DNA from: Burkholderia cepacia
Lineage (GTDB): Bacteria; Pseudomonadota; Gammaproteobacteria; Burkholderiales; Burkholderiaceae
DNA length: 64,000 nt
Direction: 5' to 3'
Assembly: GCF_001039005.1 (NCBI RefSeq)
Contig: NZ_LDWR01000058.1
Location: 62,001-126,000, forward strand
Both the position numbers and the translations under genes were made by a program. This document shows positions 44,857 to 53,530 of this stretch, piece by piece (position 1 is the first letter of the stretch; the number at the start of each line of letters is the position of its first letter). A model generated the notes under the pieces. That model ran no database searches. It saw nothing but the letters and a program-made list of their open reading frames with translations, and had not been told where the DNA came from.

Positions 44857-45924
44857 TTACAGCGCCGCGATCACCGCATCGCCCATTTCGGTCGTGCCGA
44901 CCAGCTTGCCGCCCGGCGTCGCGATGTCGCCCGTGCGGTAACCCTGTTCGAGCACCGTTTTCACCGCGCGCTCGATGCGATCGGCCTGCTCCGCGCGATT
45001 CAGCGAGTAGCGCAGCAGCATTGCGGCCGACAGGATCGTCGCGAGCGGGTTCGCGATGCCCTTGCCCGCGATGTCCGGCGCCGAACCGTGCGACGGTTCG
45101 TACAGGCCCTTGTTGTTCTTGTCGAGCGACGCCGACGGCAGCATGCCGATCGAGCCTGTCAGCATCGACGCTTCATCCGACAGGATGTCGCCGAACATGT
45201 TGCCCGTCACGATCACGTCGAACTGCTTCGGCGCCTTCGCGAGCTGCATTGCCGCGTTGTCGACGTACATGTGCGACAGCTCGACGTCCGCGTATTCCTT
45301 CGACACGTCGATCATGATGTCGCGCCAGAACTGCGACGTTTCGAGCACGTTCGACTTGTCGACCGACAGCAGCTTCTTCGCGCGCTTGCGTGCCGCCTGG
45401 AACGCGACGTGCGCGATGCGGCGCACTTCCGGTTCCGAGTAGCGCATCGTGTCGAAGCCTTCGCGCTCGCCGGCGAACGGGCCGTCCGGTGCGGCGCGCA
45501 CGCCGCGCGGCTGGCCGAAGTAGATGTCGCCGTTCAGTTCGCGCACGATCAGGATGTCGAGGCCCGCGACGAGCTCGGGCTTGAGCGGCGACGCATCGAC
45601 GAGCTGCGGATAGCAGATCGCCGGACGGAAGTTCGCGAACAGCTCGAGATGCTTGCGCAGCCCGAGGATCGCCTGCTCGGGGCGCAGCGCGCGCTCGAGC
45701 GAGTCGTACTTCCAGTCGCCGACCGCGCCGAACAGGATCGCGTCGGCTTCCTTCGCGAGCTTCAGCGTCGCGTCGGGCAGCGGATGACCGCTCGCCTCGT
45801 AGCCCGCGCCGCCGACCGGCGCCTGCTCGAGCTCGAACGTCTCGTCGAGTGCGTTCAACACCTTCACGGCTTCATTGACGATTTCCGGACCGATGCCGTC
45901 GCCGGGCAGCACTGCAATCTTCAT
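44857..45924 (-). CDS. leuB: 3-isopropylmalate dehydrogenase
   Basis: 355 residues. NAD-dependent oxidative decarboxylation in leucine synthesis. VLPGDGIGPEIV at the N-terminus, the substrate Arg motif ALRPEQAILGLRKHLE near 82, VDKSNVLE near 190 and EPSHGSAPDIAGKGIANP near 270 are all intact. It is third after leuC and leuD; the gap to leuD is 76 bp. Confidence 0.97.
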   Translation of the reverse strand: MKIAVLPGDGIGPEIVNEAVKVLNALDETFELEQAPVGGAGYEASGHPLPDATLKLAKEADAILFGAVGDWKYDSLERALRPEQAILGLRKHLELFANFRPAICYPQLVDASPLKPELVAGLDILIVRELNGDIYFGQPRGVRAAPDGPFAGEREGFDTMRYSEPEVRRIAHVAFQAARKRAKKLLSVDKSNVLETSQFWRDIMIDVSKEYADVELSHMYVDNAAMQLAKAPKQFDVIVTGNMFGDILSDEASMLTGSIGMLPSASLDKNNKGLYEPSHGSAPDIAGKGIANPLATILSAAMLLRYSLNRAEQADRIERAVKTVLEQGYRTGDIATPGGKLVGTTEMGDAVIAAL

Positions 45925-46000
45925 GCGTTATTCCTGACTGGGTAGGTTATGGAGGCAGGCCGGCGAGCGCGCCGACAGCGCGCCCGCCTCGAAGGCGATA

Positions 46001-46651
46001 TCAGCCGACCAGCTTGGTGTTGAGCCACGGCTGCTTCACGAGCCGCTCGGCTTCGAACTGGCGGATCTTGTCCGCGTGGCGCAGCGTGAGGCCGATGTCG
46101 TCGAAGCCGTTCAGCAGGCAGTACTTGCGGAACGCGGCGATCTCGAACGGATACTCGCGGCCGTCGCCCGTGCGCACGACCTGCGCGTCGAGGTCGATCG
46201 TCAGCTGATAACCGTTGAACGCATACGTGTCGTTGAACAGGTGATCGACCTGCTGCTCGGTCAGCACGATCGGCAGCAAGCCGTTCTTGTAGCAGTTGTT
46301 GAAGAAGATGTCCGCGAAGCTCGGCGCGATGATCGCGCGGAAGCCGTACTGCTGCAGCGCCCACGGCGCGTGCTCGCGCGAGCTGCCGCAGCCGAAGTTC
46401 TTGCGCGCGACCAGCACCGATGCGCCCTGGTAGCGCGGCTGGTTCAGCACGAAGTCGGGATTCAGCGGACGCTTCGAGTTGTCCTGGCCCGGCTCGCCGT
46501 GATCGAGGTAGCGCCATTCGTCGAACGCGTTCGGACCGAAGCCCGTGCGCTTGATCGACTTCAGGAACTGCTTCGGGATGATCGCGTCGGTGTCGACGTT
46601 CTCGCGATCGAGCGGCGCCACGACGCCGGTATGCACATTGAATTTTTCCAT
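46001..46651 (-). CDS. leuD: 3-isopropylmalate dehydratase, small subunit
   Basis: 216 residues, aconitase swivel domain. VDTDAIIPKQFLKSI near residue 20 and FGCGSSREHAPWAL near 77 are the family motifs. It pairs with LeuC to isomerise 2- to 3-isopropylmalate. A small lipoprotein gene is inserted between it and leuC. Confidence 0.97.
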   Translation of the reverse strand: MEKFNVHTGVVAPLDRENVDTDAIIPKQFLKSIKRTGFGPNAFDEWRYLDHGEPGQDNSKRPLNPDFVLNQPRYQGASVLVARKNFGCGSSREHAPWALQQYGFRAIIAPSFADIFFNNCYKNGLLPIVLTEQQVDHLFNDTYAFNGYQLTIDLDAQVVRTGDGREYPFEIAAFRKYCLLNGFDDIGLTLRHADKIRQFEAERLVKQPWLNTKLVG

Positions 46652-46719
46652 GATCCGTCTATCCGGTTGAAGGGCCGGCGTTCAGCCGGCACACATCGAC
46701 AAATTCTCGGCGGGAATCG

Positions 46720-46866
46720 TCACTCCGCGGCGCGCTTCAGCGCGTTGCCGGCGGCGTTGACGTCCTGCCCGAAGCCCTGGACGGTATTGCAGCCGGCGAG
46801 GCCGAAACCCAGCCCCGCCAGCGCCAGCGCGGCGACCAGCCGCGCGATGACCTTGGATGCCGTCAC
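46720..46866 (-). CDS. Entericidin A/B-family small lipoprotein between leuC and leuD
   Basis: 48 residues from a GTG start 4 nt after the leuC stop. The signal sequence ends in the lipobox GLAGC (Cys about residue 26). The mature part NTVQGFGQDVNAAGNALKRA resembles entericidins (GCNT-GxGxDV-GxAI), small lipoproteins linked to stress-induced lysis and envelope control. Codons are strongly GC3-biased, so it looks genuinely coding. It is co-transcribed with the leucine genes, with no obvious pathway reason. It is too short for default gene callers. Confidence 0.85.
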   Translation of the reverse strand: MTASKVIARLVAALALAGLGFGLAGCNTVQGFGQDVNAAGNALKRAAE

Positions 46867-46869
46867 GCG

Positions 46870-48279
46870 TTACCCCAGCTTGCGAATGTCGACGAAATGA
46901 CCTTCGATCGCCGCGGCGGCGGCCATCGCGGGGCTCACGAGGTGCGTGCGACCGCCCGCGCCCTGCCGGCCCTCGAAGTTGCGGTTCGACGTCGACGCGC
47001 AGCGCTCGCCCGGCTCGAGCCGGTCGGCGTTCATCGCGAGGCACATCGAGCAGCCCGGCTCGCGCCATTCGAAACCGGCGTCCGTGAACACCTTGTCGAG
47101 CCCCTCGCGCTCGGCTTGCGCCTTCACGAGGCCCGAGCCCGGCACGACCATCGCGAGACGCACGTTCGACGCGATCCGGCGGTTCAGCTTCTTCACGACA
47201 TACGCGGCCGCGCGGATATCCTCGATCCGCGCGTTCGTGCACGAGCCGATGAAGATCTTGTCGACCTTGATCGCTTCCATCGGCGTGTTCGGCTCGAGCG
47301 CCATGTAGGCCAGCGCACGCTCCATCGCGTCGCGCTTGACCGGATCCTTCTCGCGCTCGGGATCGGGCACGCGACCGTCGATCGACGTGACCATTTCCGG
47401 CGACGTACCCCACGTGACCTGCGGGACGATCTCGGCCGCGTTCAGCTCGACCACGCGGTCGAACTGCGCACCTTCGTCGGACTTGAACTGGCGCCAGTAC
47501 TCGACGGCCTGATCCCATTCCGCGCCGGTCGGCACGAACGGACGGCCCTTCAGGTAATCGATCGTCGTGTCGTCGACGGCGACCATGCCCGCGCGCGCGC
47601 CGGCCTCGATCGCCATGTTGCAGACCGTCATGCGGCCTTCCATCGTCAGCGCGCGGATCGTCGAGCCGCCGAATTCGATCGCGTAGCCCGTGCCGCCTGC
47701 CGTGCCGATCTTGCCGATGATCGCGAGCACGATGTCCTTCGCGGTACAACCGCGCGGCAGTGCGCCCTCGACCTTCACGAGCATGTTCTTGCTCTTTTTC
47801 TGCAGCAGCGTTTGCGTCGCGAGCACGTGCTCGACTTCCGACGTGCCGATGCCGTGCGCGAGCGCGCCGAACGCGCCGTGCGTCGACGTATGCGAATCGC
47901 CGCACACGATCGTCATGCCCGGCAGCGTCGCGCCCTGCTCCGGCCCGATGATGTGGACGATGCCCTGGCGCACGTCGTTCATCTTGAACTGCGTGATGCC
48001 GAACGCATCACAGTTGGAGTCGAGCGTGTCGACCTGCAGCTTCGAGATGGGATCGGCGATGCCGTGGCTGCGGTCCGTGGTCGGCACGTTGTGGTCCGAC
48101 ACGGCCAGGTTCGCGCTGATGCGCCACACCGGACGCTGTGCGATCTTCAGCCCTTCGAATGCCTGCGGGCTCGTGACTTCATGCAGCAGCTGACGGTCGA
48201 TGTACAGCAAAGTCGTGCCGTCATCCTCGGTGTGGACCACGTGGGTATTCCACAGTTTGTCGTAGAGAGTCTGTGCCAT
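46870..48279 (-). CDS. leuC: 3-isopropylmalate dehydratase, large subunit
   Basis: 469 residues, aconitase family. The 4Fe-4S cysteines are in IGSCTNARIEDIR near residue 345 and GCSMCLAMN near 405. DSHTSTHGAFGALAHGIGTSE near 135 is conserved. It is first in the leuC-(lipoprotein)-leuD-leuB operon. There is no leucine-rich leader peptide upstream; control more likely acts through a protein at the inverted repeat near 48410. Confidence 0.97.
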   Translation of the reverse strand: MAQTLYDKLWNTHVVHTEDDGTTLLYIDRQLLHEVTSPQAFEGLKIAQRPVWRISANLAVSDHNVPTTDRSHGIADPISKLQVDTLDSNCDAFGITQFKMNDVRQGIVHIIGPEQGATLPGMTIVCGDSHTSTHGAFGALAHGIGTSEVEHVLATQTLLQKKSKNMLVKVEGALPRGCTAKDIVLAIIGKIGTAGGTGYAIEFGGSTIRALTMEGRMTVCNMAIEAGARAGMVAVDDTTIDYLKGRPFVPTGAEWDQAVEYWRQFKSDEGAQFDRVVELNAAEIVPQVTWGTSPEMVTSIDGRVPDPEREKDPVKRDAMERALAYMALEPNTPMEAIKVDKIFIGSCTNARIEDIRAAAYVVKKLNRRIASNVRLAMVVPGSGLVKAQAEREGLDKVFTDAGFEWREPGCSMCLAMNADRLEPGERCASTSNRNFEGRQGAGGRTHLVSPAMAAAAAIEGHFVDIRKLG

Positions 48280-48324
48280 GGGTATGCGGGGTCGTTGTGA
48301 CTACAAGCCTTACGGATGCGGTCG

Positions 48325-48425
48325 ATTATGCCACGCAGAACGCGTCGCGGCGCAGGCCGGATGCGAAAAAACCCATTAAAAACAGTGGTTTGGCTGGTAG
48401 TGCCAATACCTGTATCGGCATTACC
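48325..48425 (-). promoter_or_regulatory. leuC promoter region with inverted-repeat operator candidate
   Basis: An extended -10 (TGG then CATAAT, 48330-48325) lies 46 bp before leuC. Upstream, 48396-48425 forms a 14-bp inverted repeat around a 2-base centre with two imperfect (wobble-type) pairs; its core is TGCCGATAC-AG-GTATTGGCA. The position upstream of the core promoter would suit a LysR-type activator. The regulator is not identified. Confidence 0.5.
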
Positions 48426-48511
48426 CGGCAAACGGGGCGCGCGGGATCCGGTGAACTGCGATCGCGGATCGCGTCGCACGGATCGCGCGCGCCGGGCCGA
48501 AGCCCCGCGGC

Positions 48512-49276
48512 TCAGCCGTTCGGATATTCGCGGTTGATCAAATCGAGCCGCAGCATCGCGAACTGCATGCCGACATTGCTCATCAGGTACAGATCGCGGC
48601 GGCGCATCGCCGGCTGCTGCGCGGATGTGTCGTAGAGCGACGGCAGCGCCAGCCCGGCCGGCACCGCCGCCTGCATCCCCGCCGCATTCGACACGCGCAC
48701 GGCGATCGACGCCTGATCCGCGTGCGAGACGATCCCGACCGTGCCGAGCGCCGCGGCCGAGCCAGCTTGTCTGACGATCGCGGCGGCGACGCCGTCGGGC
48801 GTCGGGATCGGGCTGCCGGCAACCGCGGCAGGCGTCGCGATCGACGTCACGCCGGCCGTCAGCCCGTACTTCGACGCGAGCACCGTCGCGACCTCCTGCT
48901 GCGCGAAAATCGGCATCGCAATCGTCTGGCGCAGCCGGAACACCGCATCGGCGATCGCTTCATTCACGGGCCCCGGTACGGGCACGGTGCCGGATGCCGG
49001 CGCGCGACTGCCGAAGCCGTACGCGACGATCGTGCGGATGCGGCTCGAATCGACGGTCGGCGGCGTCCACGAGAAGAAGGTGTCGAACAGGTAGCCGGCC
49101 TCGTCGGCGGCCGTTGCGCGGTCGTTCAGCTCGGTCGTCAGCTTGCCGAGCATCTGGCGTTGCAGTTCGGCATCGGAAACCGGTGCGTCGCTCGCGAAAC
49201 TCGGCGCGCTGGCGGCGCACGACGCGGCGAACACGGAAGTGGAAGCCAGGAAATGGCGGCGGGTCGTCATGGTCAT
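48512..49276 (-). CDS. Tat-exported protein of unknown function, paralogue A
   Basis: 254 residues. MTMTTRRHFLASTSVFAASCA is a twin-arginine signal with a possible lipobox. The body has TIVAYGFGSRAPASGTVPVPGPVNEAIADAVFRLR, then FAQQEVATVL, GTVGIVSHADQASIAVRVS and RRRDLYLMSN. About one third of positions match the next gene, which has the same order of motifs. The pattern (GxFGSR, SHADQA, late Arg) faintly recalls the YdcF/SanA (DUF218) fold, but I cannot confirm it. No enzyme is claimed. Confidence 0.75.
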   Translation of the reverse strand: MTMTTRRHFLASTSVFAASCAASAPSFASDAPVSDAELQRQMLGKLTTELNDRATAADEAGYLFDTFFSWTPPTVDSSRIRTIVAYGFGSRAPASGTVPVPGPVNEAIADAVFRLRQTIAMPIFAQQEVATVLASKYGLTAGVTSIATPAAVAGSPIPTPDGVAAAIVRQAGSAAALGTVGIVSHADQASIAVRVSNAAGMQAAVPAGLALPSLYDTSAQQPAMRRRDLYLMSNVGMQFAMLRLDLINREYPNG

Positions 49277-49302
49277 GAGATTCGAGTGAAAAACGGAAGG
49301 CG

Positions 49303-50124
49303 TCAGCCCTTCGGGAACGCCTGCATCGTCGCGGCCATCGCGCGGCCGAGCATCTGCGCATACATGTCGTGCACGAGATACAGGCTGCGATTGCGCGTCC
49401 ACGGCTGGCCCGATTGCGGGTCGTACATCGTCGGGAGCGGTACCTCGGCAACGGCTGCCGCCTTCATGCCCGCCTGCTGCGAGGTCTGGATGCAGCGCTT
49501 CGCATGGTCGCGATGGCCGACCACCGCGACGGTGCCCATCGCGGCCGCACCGCCCGCGCGCGACACAGCCACCGCCGCGACACCTGCCGTGCTCAGGTAC
49601 ACGATCGAACCGTCGCTCGCGATCACCGGCTCGATCGACGACAACACGTCGGTGCCCATTCCGTATTTCGACACGAGAAAGCGCGCGATTTCCCACTGCG
49701 CGTAGACCTTGACGGGCTTCAACTGGCGGATGCGGTACACGGCATCCGCGAGCGCTTCGTTGACCGGTCCCGGATCGGGCAGCGCGGCCTGGTTGCCGCC
49801 GTTGCTCGACGTGTTGCCGCTCGCCGCGTTCGGACGGTTGCCGAAGCTGTACGCGACGATCGCGCCGACCTGCGCGGCCGGGGCCGTCGGCAGGTCCCAC
49901 GTGAAGCCGACGTCGGTCAACGCCGGCACGATCGCGTTGACCGTCGCCGCATCGCCGAGCTGCGCGTTCAGTTTTGCGGACATCTGGGCAGCAAGCGCCG
50001 AATCGGTGATGGGCGCCGACGTAACGTCGTCGCCGCCGCATGCGCTCAGCAGCGGTGCCGCCGCAACGGCGGGTGCGGCGGCAAGGAATTTTCTGCGTGA
50101 AGAGGCCGACGGATTCAGATTCAT
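49303..50124 (-). CDS. Tat-exported lipoprotein of unknown function, paralogue B
   Basis: 273 residues with the Tat motif SRRKFLAAAP and a lipobox LLSAC (Cys near 29), so probably a Tat lipoprotein. It shares with the downstream gene IVAYSFGNRP, PGPVNEALADAVYRIRQ, FLVSKYGM, GTVAVVGHRDHAKRC and RNRSLYLVHDMYAQ. The two lie 26 bp apart and are a tandem duplication. Function unknown; a resemblance to DUF218-type proteins is tentative. Confidence 0.75.
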   Translation of the reverse strand: MNLNPSASSRRKFLAAAPAVAAAPLLSACGGDDVTSAPITDSALAAQMSAKLNAQLGDAATVNAIVPALTDVGFTWDLPTAPAAQVGAIVAYSFGNRPNAASGNTSSNGGNQAALPDPGPVNEALADAVYRIRQLKPVKVYAQWEIARFLVSKYGMGTDVLSSIEPVIASDGSIVYLSTAGVAAVAVSRAGGAAAMGTVAVVGHRDHAKRCIQTSQQAGMKAAAVAEVPLPTMYDPQSGQPWTRNRSLYLVHDMYAQMLGRAMAATMQAFPKG

Positions 50125-50521
50125 AAGAAATACGAAACGATGCGAACAACGCCGGCGACCAGTCGCGGCGATGCAAATCGCGGGTTCACGGGAAATGACA
50201 ATCGGGCACGTCGCGCGGCTGGAAGGCGGGCGACAGGATCGACGCGCGGATCGGATCGCAGCACGCTGTCGATCGACGATGCTGGATCGTAGTGGGCGTT
50301 TATTAAATTGCGGTGAACCTGTCGATCGAATGCAGGCTATCGTGACGCCGTTTCACCGATGGACGATTTTGTTTCATGCGTGGCGAGCGGACTTGCCGAT
50401 GTTCCATCGGTGGCGAGTGATGCGATTCGCGTGCTTCGTCGCGCGCTGAACCGTGATCGCCCAATTTCGCGATACGATGATGCAACGCACGTCCCCACGA
50501 TCGGATCCGGAGCCCACCACG
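50125..50521. other. Intergenic region between paralogue B and the cupin gene
   Basis: 397 bp between divergent genes. It probably holds promoters on both sides, but I see no clear boxes, repeats or ORFs with coding character. Confidence 0.5.
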
Positions 50522-50854
50522 ATGAAGCTCGGCCTGAACGAATCGCTTGCGCGCCTCGACTACGAAGGCACGCTATTCATGACACTGTTTCGCCACGGTT
50601 CGCTCGACGTCGAACTGTACCGGCCCCGCATCGAGGACAAGCAGAAGCCGCATACGCGCGACGAGGTTTACGTGATCGCGACCGGCACGTCGCGCTTCGT
50701 CGTCGACGGACGCGAATGCAGCGTCACGGCCGGCGATGCGCTGTTCGTCGCCGCGCACGCGGAGCATCGCTTCGTCGGCTTCTCCGACGACTTCTCGACG
50801 TGGGTATTCTTCTACGGCCCCGAAGGCGGCGAACGCGGCGTACGCGGCGAGTGA
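50522..50854 (+). CDS. Small single-domain cupin protein
   Basis: 110 residues. The cupin motifs are visible as KPHTRDEVYVIATGTSRFVVDG (metal-type His and Glu) and GDALFVAAHAEHRFVGF near 80. Such proteins bind a metal or small ligand; the substrate is unknown. The start is ATG 50522 with GGAG upstream; a longer frame from 50453 is less likely. It is 128 bp before a glutathione transferase gene on the same strand. Confidence 0.85.
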   Translation: MKLGLNESLARLDYEGTLFMTLFRHGSLDVELYRPRIEDKQKPHTRDEVYVIATGTSRFVVDGRECSVTAGDALFVAAHAEHRFVGFSDDFSTWVFFYGPEGGERGVRGE

Positions 50855-50982
50855 AGCGTCACGCGTAACGCGCGCGGCGCTTTTCCCGTGATCTTCTAGA
50901 CTGTCTATTCGCAACGGGCGGCGCACGGCCGCCCGGTCTTCACGAAACCGCCAACAGCCGGTTCAGCGGACAGGAGCACAGC

Positions 50983-51708
50983 ATGCGATATGAACTCTAT
51001 TACTGGCCCGAGATCCAGGGCCGCGGCGAATACGTGCGGCTCGCGCTCGAGGCGGCCGAAGCCGACTATGTCGACGTCGCGCGCGAATCGGGGCGCGGGA
51101 TGGGCGTGTCGGCAATGATGCGCATGATGGACAGCACGAAAGCGGAATGCGTACCGCTCGCGCCGCCGTTCCTGAAGGCCGGCGACCTGGTCGTCGGGCA
51201 GACCGCGAACATCCTGCTGTTTCTCGGCACGCGGCTCGGGCTCGCGCCCGACGACGAAGCCGGTCGGCTGTGGGTGCACCAGCTCCAGCTGACCGTCGCC
51301 GATTTCGTCACCGAGATCCACGACACGCATCATCCGATCGCAAGCTGCCTGTACTACGAGGACCAGCAAGCGGAAGCCGCCGAGCGTGCGGCCGATTTCC
51401 TCGAGAACCGGCTGCCGAAATTCCTCGGCTACTTCGATCGCGTGCTCGAACAGAATCCGCACGAGGGCGGCTACATCGCCGGCAGCGCGCTCAGCTATGC
51501 GGACCTGTCGATGTTCCAGCTTGTCGAGGGCCTGCGCTACGCGTTTCCGAAGGCGATGAAGCGCGCGGAGCGGAAGGTCGCGGGGCTCGTCGCGCTGCAC
51601 GACCGCGTCGCGCAGCATCCGCCCGTCGTGCGCTATCTCGAGTCGGAGCGCCGCATCCCGTTCAACGACATGGGGATCTTCCGGCACTATCCGGAGCTGG
51701 ACAAGTAA
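50983..51708 (+). CDS. Glutathione S-transferase family protein
   Basis: 241 residues. The thioredoxin-like N-domain begins MRYELYYWPEIQGRGEYVRL, with a Tyr at residue 7 that may be catalytic, and has GQTANILLFLGTRLGL near 72. The helical C-domain carries SALSYADLSMFQLVEGL (N-capping box) near 166. It conjugates glutathione to electrophiles; the substrate is unknown. AGGAG lies 7 nt before the ATG. Confidence 0.9.
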   Translation: MRYELYYWPEIQGRGEYVRLALEAAEADYVDVARESGRGMGVSAMMRMMDSTKAECVPLAPPFLKAGDLVVGQTANILLFLGTRLGLAPDDEAGRLWVHQLQLTVADFVTEIHDTHHPIASCLYYEDQQAEAAERAADFLENRLPKFLGYFDRVLEQNPHEGGYIAGSALSYADLSMFQLVEGLRYAFPKAMKRAERKVAGLVALHDRVAQHPPVVRYLESERRIPFNDMGIFRHYPELDK

Positions 51709-51729
51709 CGGCCGCCGACATAGGTGCGT

Positions 51730-51826
51730 CGTCGCGCGCGGCGGCACCGTTCCCGTTCACGCGACCACGCACGTGCCGCAGAAGGTGCTCGCGCGGGTCG
51801 ACTTCATGAAGGCCTGCCTGACCTGA
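51730..51826 (+). pseudogene. Possible 3' remnant of a lost gene
   Basis: After the transferase stop, an open frame with nearly all-GC third positions encodes RGGTVPVHATTHVPQKVL then ARVDFMKACLT and a stop. It has protein-like C-terminal character but no start or N-terminal part, so it looks like the tail of a truncated gene. Parent family not recognised. Confidence 0.35.
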
Positions 51827-51892
51827 ACTGAACGCGGCGGCTCACGCAGCCGCCGCGAACCTCAGCAGCCCCGCGTCGATACGGCGTGTGCA

Positions 51893-53431
51893 CTACGCGC
51901 CGCGCGATCGCTCGCGTGGCTCCGCCGCCGCATCGATCGCCTCGACCGAGCGCATCAGCCACGGCCCGATCTCCATCTCCTCGTAGCGCACGAGCCGGCT
52001 CTTGCGCGCGCGGCGATACGCCCACCAGATCGCGACGAACAGCGGAATCCACACATAGATCGACAGCACCTCCATCCAGTCGATGCGCGCCGCGAAGAAC
52101 GCCTGGTAATCCTGCCCGAGCGAGATCACGATGCAGATCGCGATCGCGAACAGCGGCCCGAACGGGAACCACTTCGCGCGATACGGCAGCTGATCGAGCC
52201 GGTAGCCCTGCTTCAGGAACCCCTTGCGGAACCGGTAATGGCAGACCGCAATGCCGAGCCACGCGATGAAACCCGTGATGCCGACCGTATTCAGCAGCCA
52301 CAGATAGATGCTCTGGTTGTTGGTCAGCGACGTGAGGAAGCACAGCCCGCCGACGGCCATCGTCGCGTACAGCGCGTTGCGCGGCACGCCGCCCGGCGAC
52401 AGCGTCGCGAACATCGCCGGCGCGCGCCCTTCCGAAGCGAGGTTGTACAGCATCCGCGTCGCCGCGTACGTGCCGGAATTGCCGGCCGACAGCACGGCCG
52501 TCAGGATCACGAGATTCATCGCGCCGGCGGCGAGCCCGAAGCCCGCGTGACTGAACACCAGCGTGAACGGGCTCACGCCGATGTCGGTCACGTCGCTCTT
52601 CAGCAGGTTCGGGTCCGTGTACGGCACGAGCAGGCCGATCACGAAAATCGCGAGCACGTAGAACAGCATGATCCGCCAGAAGATCTGCTTCACCGCGCGC
52701 GGGATCGTCTTGCGCGGATTCTCCGATTCGCCGGCCGTGATCCCGACCAGCTCGGTGCCGAGAAACGAGAATCCCGCGATCAGCGCGACGCTCATCATCG
52801 CGTGCACGCCGCCGACGAACGGCGCGTCGCCGGTCGTGAAGTTGTGCCAGCCGACCGGATGCCCGCTGCCGAGCACGCCGGCCGCGATCAGCAGCCCGGC
52901 CGCGATGAAGGCGATCACGGTGACGACCTTGATCAGCGAGAACCAGTATTCCGATTCGCCGAAGCCGCGCACCGACAGCGTATTCAGCAGGAAGATCAGC
53001 ACGAGGAAGGCCGCGCCCCACCATACGCCCGGCACGGCGGGAAACCAGTAGCGCATCACGATCTGCGCGGCCACCAGCTCGATCGCGATCGTCACGGCCC
53101 AGCTGTACCAGTAGGTCCAGCCGAGCGCGACGCCGAAGCCTTCGTCCACGTATTTCTCGCCGTAGATCGCGAACGAGCCCGACACCGGCATCAGCGCCGC
53201 CATCTCGCCGAGGCCCGTGACGACGAAGTAGACCATGATCCCGATCGCGATATACGCGGCGATCGCACCGCCCGGCCCCGCCTGCGCGACCGACGCGCCC
53301 GACGCGACGAACAGCCCCGTGCCGATCGAGCCGCCGATCGCGATCATCGCGATGTGGCGGCCCTGCAGACGGCGCTTGAGCGTCGCCCCGGACGGTGCGG
53401 CCGTCTCCGCTGCCGCTTGCAAAGCATCCAT
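51893..53431 (-). CDS. lysP: LysP-like amino acid permease (APC family)
   Basis: 512 residues, 12 membrane helices. HIAMIAIGGSIGTGLFVASG near residue 27, GFGVALGWTYWYSWAVTIAIEL and AGFSFLGTELVGITAGESENP follow E. coli LysP closely, so lysine uptake is the likely role. The ATG at 53431 has GAGGTG 7 nt upstream; the in-frame GTG at 53440 would overlap that ribosome site. It lies downstream of an Lrp-family regulator and a candidate Lrp-type operator. Confidence 0.88.
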   Translation of the reverse strand: MDALQAAAETAAPSGATLKRRLQGRHIAMIAIGGSIGTGLFVASGASVAQAGPGGAIAAYIAIGIMVYFVVTGLGEMAALMPVSGSFAIYGEKYVDEGFGVALGWTYWYSWAVTIAIELVAAQIVMRYWFPAVPGVWWGAAFLVLIFLLNTLSVRGFGESEYWFSLIKVVTVIAFIAAGLLIAAGVLGSGHPVGWHNFTTGDAPFVGGVHAMMSVALIAGFSFLGTELVGITAGESENPRKTIPRAVKQIFWRIMLFYVLAIFVIGLLVPYTDPNLLKSDVTDIGVSPFTLVFSHAGFGLAAGAMNLVILTAVLSAGNSGTYAATRMLYNLASEGRAPAMFATLSPGGVPRNALYATMAVGGLCFLTSLTNNQSIYLWLLNTVGITGFIAWLGIAVCHYRFRKGFLKQGYRLDQLPYRAKWFPFGPLFAIAICIVISLGQDYQAFFAARIDWMEVLSIYVWIPLFVAIWWAYRRARKSRLVRYEEMEIGPWLMRSVEAIDAAAEPRERSRGA

Positions 53432-53460
53432 AGTTTTCACCTCGATTGGATTTCGGTTCG

Positions 53461-53490
53461 ATCAATTTGATTCGGAATACAAATCGATTG
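53461..53490. promoter_or_regulatory. Candidate Lrp-type operator upstream of lysP
   Basis: An imperfect AT-rich inverted repeat, TCAATTTGATT facing AATCGATTGA, centred near 53476. It lies in the short gap between the Lrp-family gene and lysP. Lrp/AsnC proteins bind degenerate sites of this sort. Confidence 0.4.
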
Positions 53491-53530
53491 ACCGGGTCAT
53501 TCGCATGGAAGCCGGACCTTCCCGGCCGCG

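Noticed and set aside
48280..48511. Leucine-rich leader peptide before leuC
   Set aside because: No ORF with Leu codons lies between the putative promoter and leuC, and the space is only about 40 nt.
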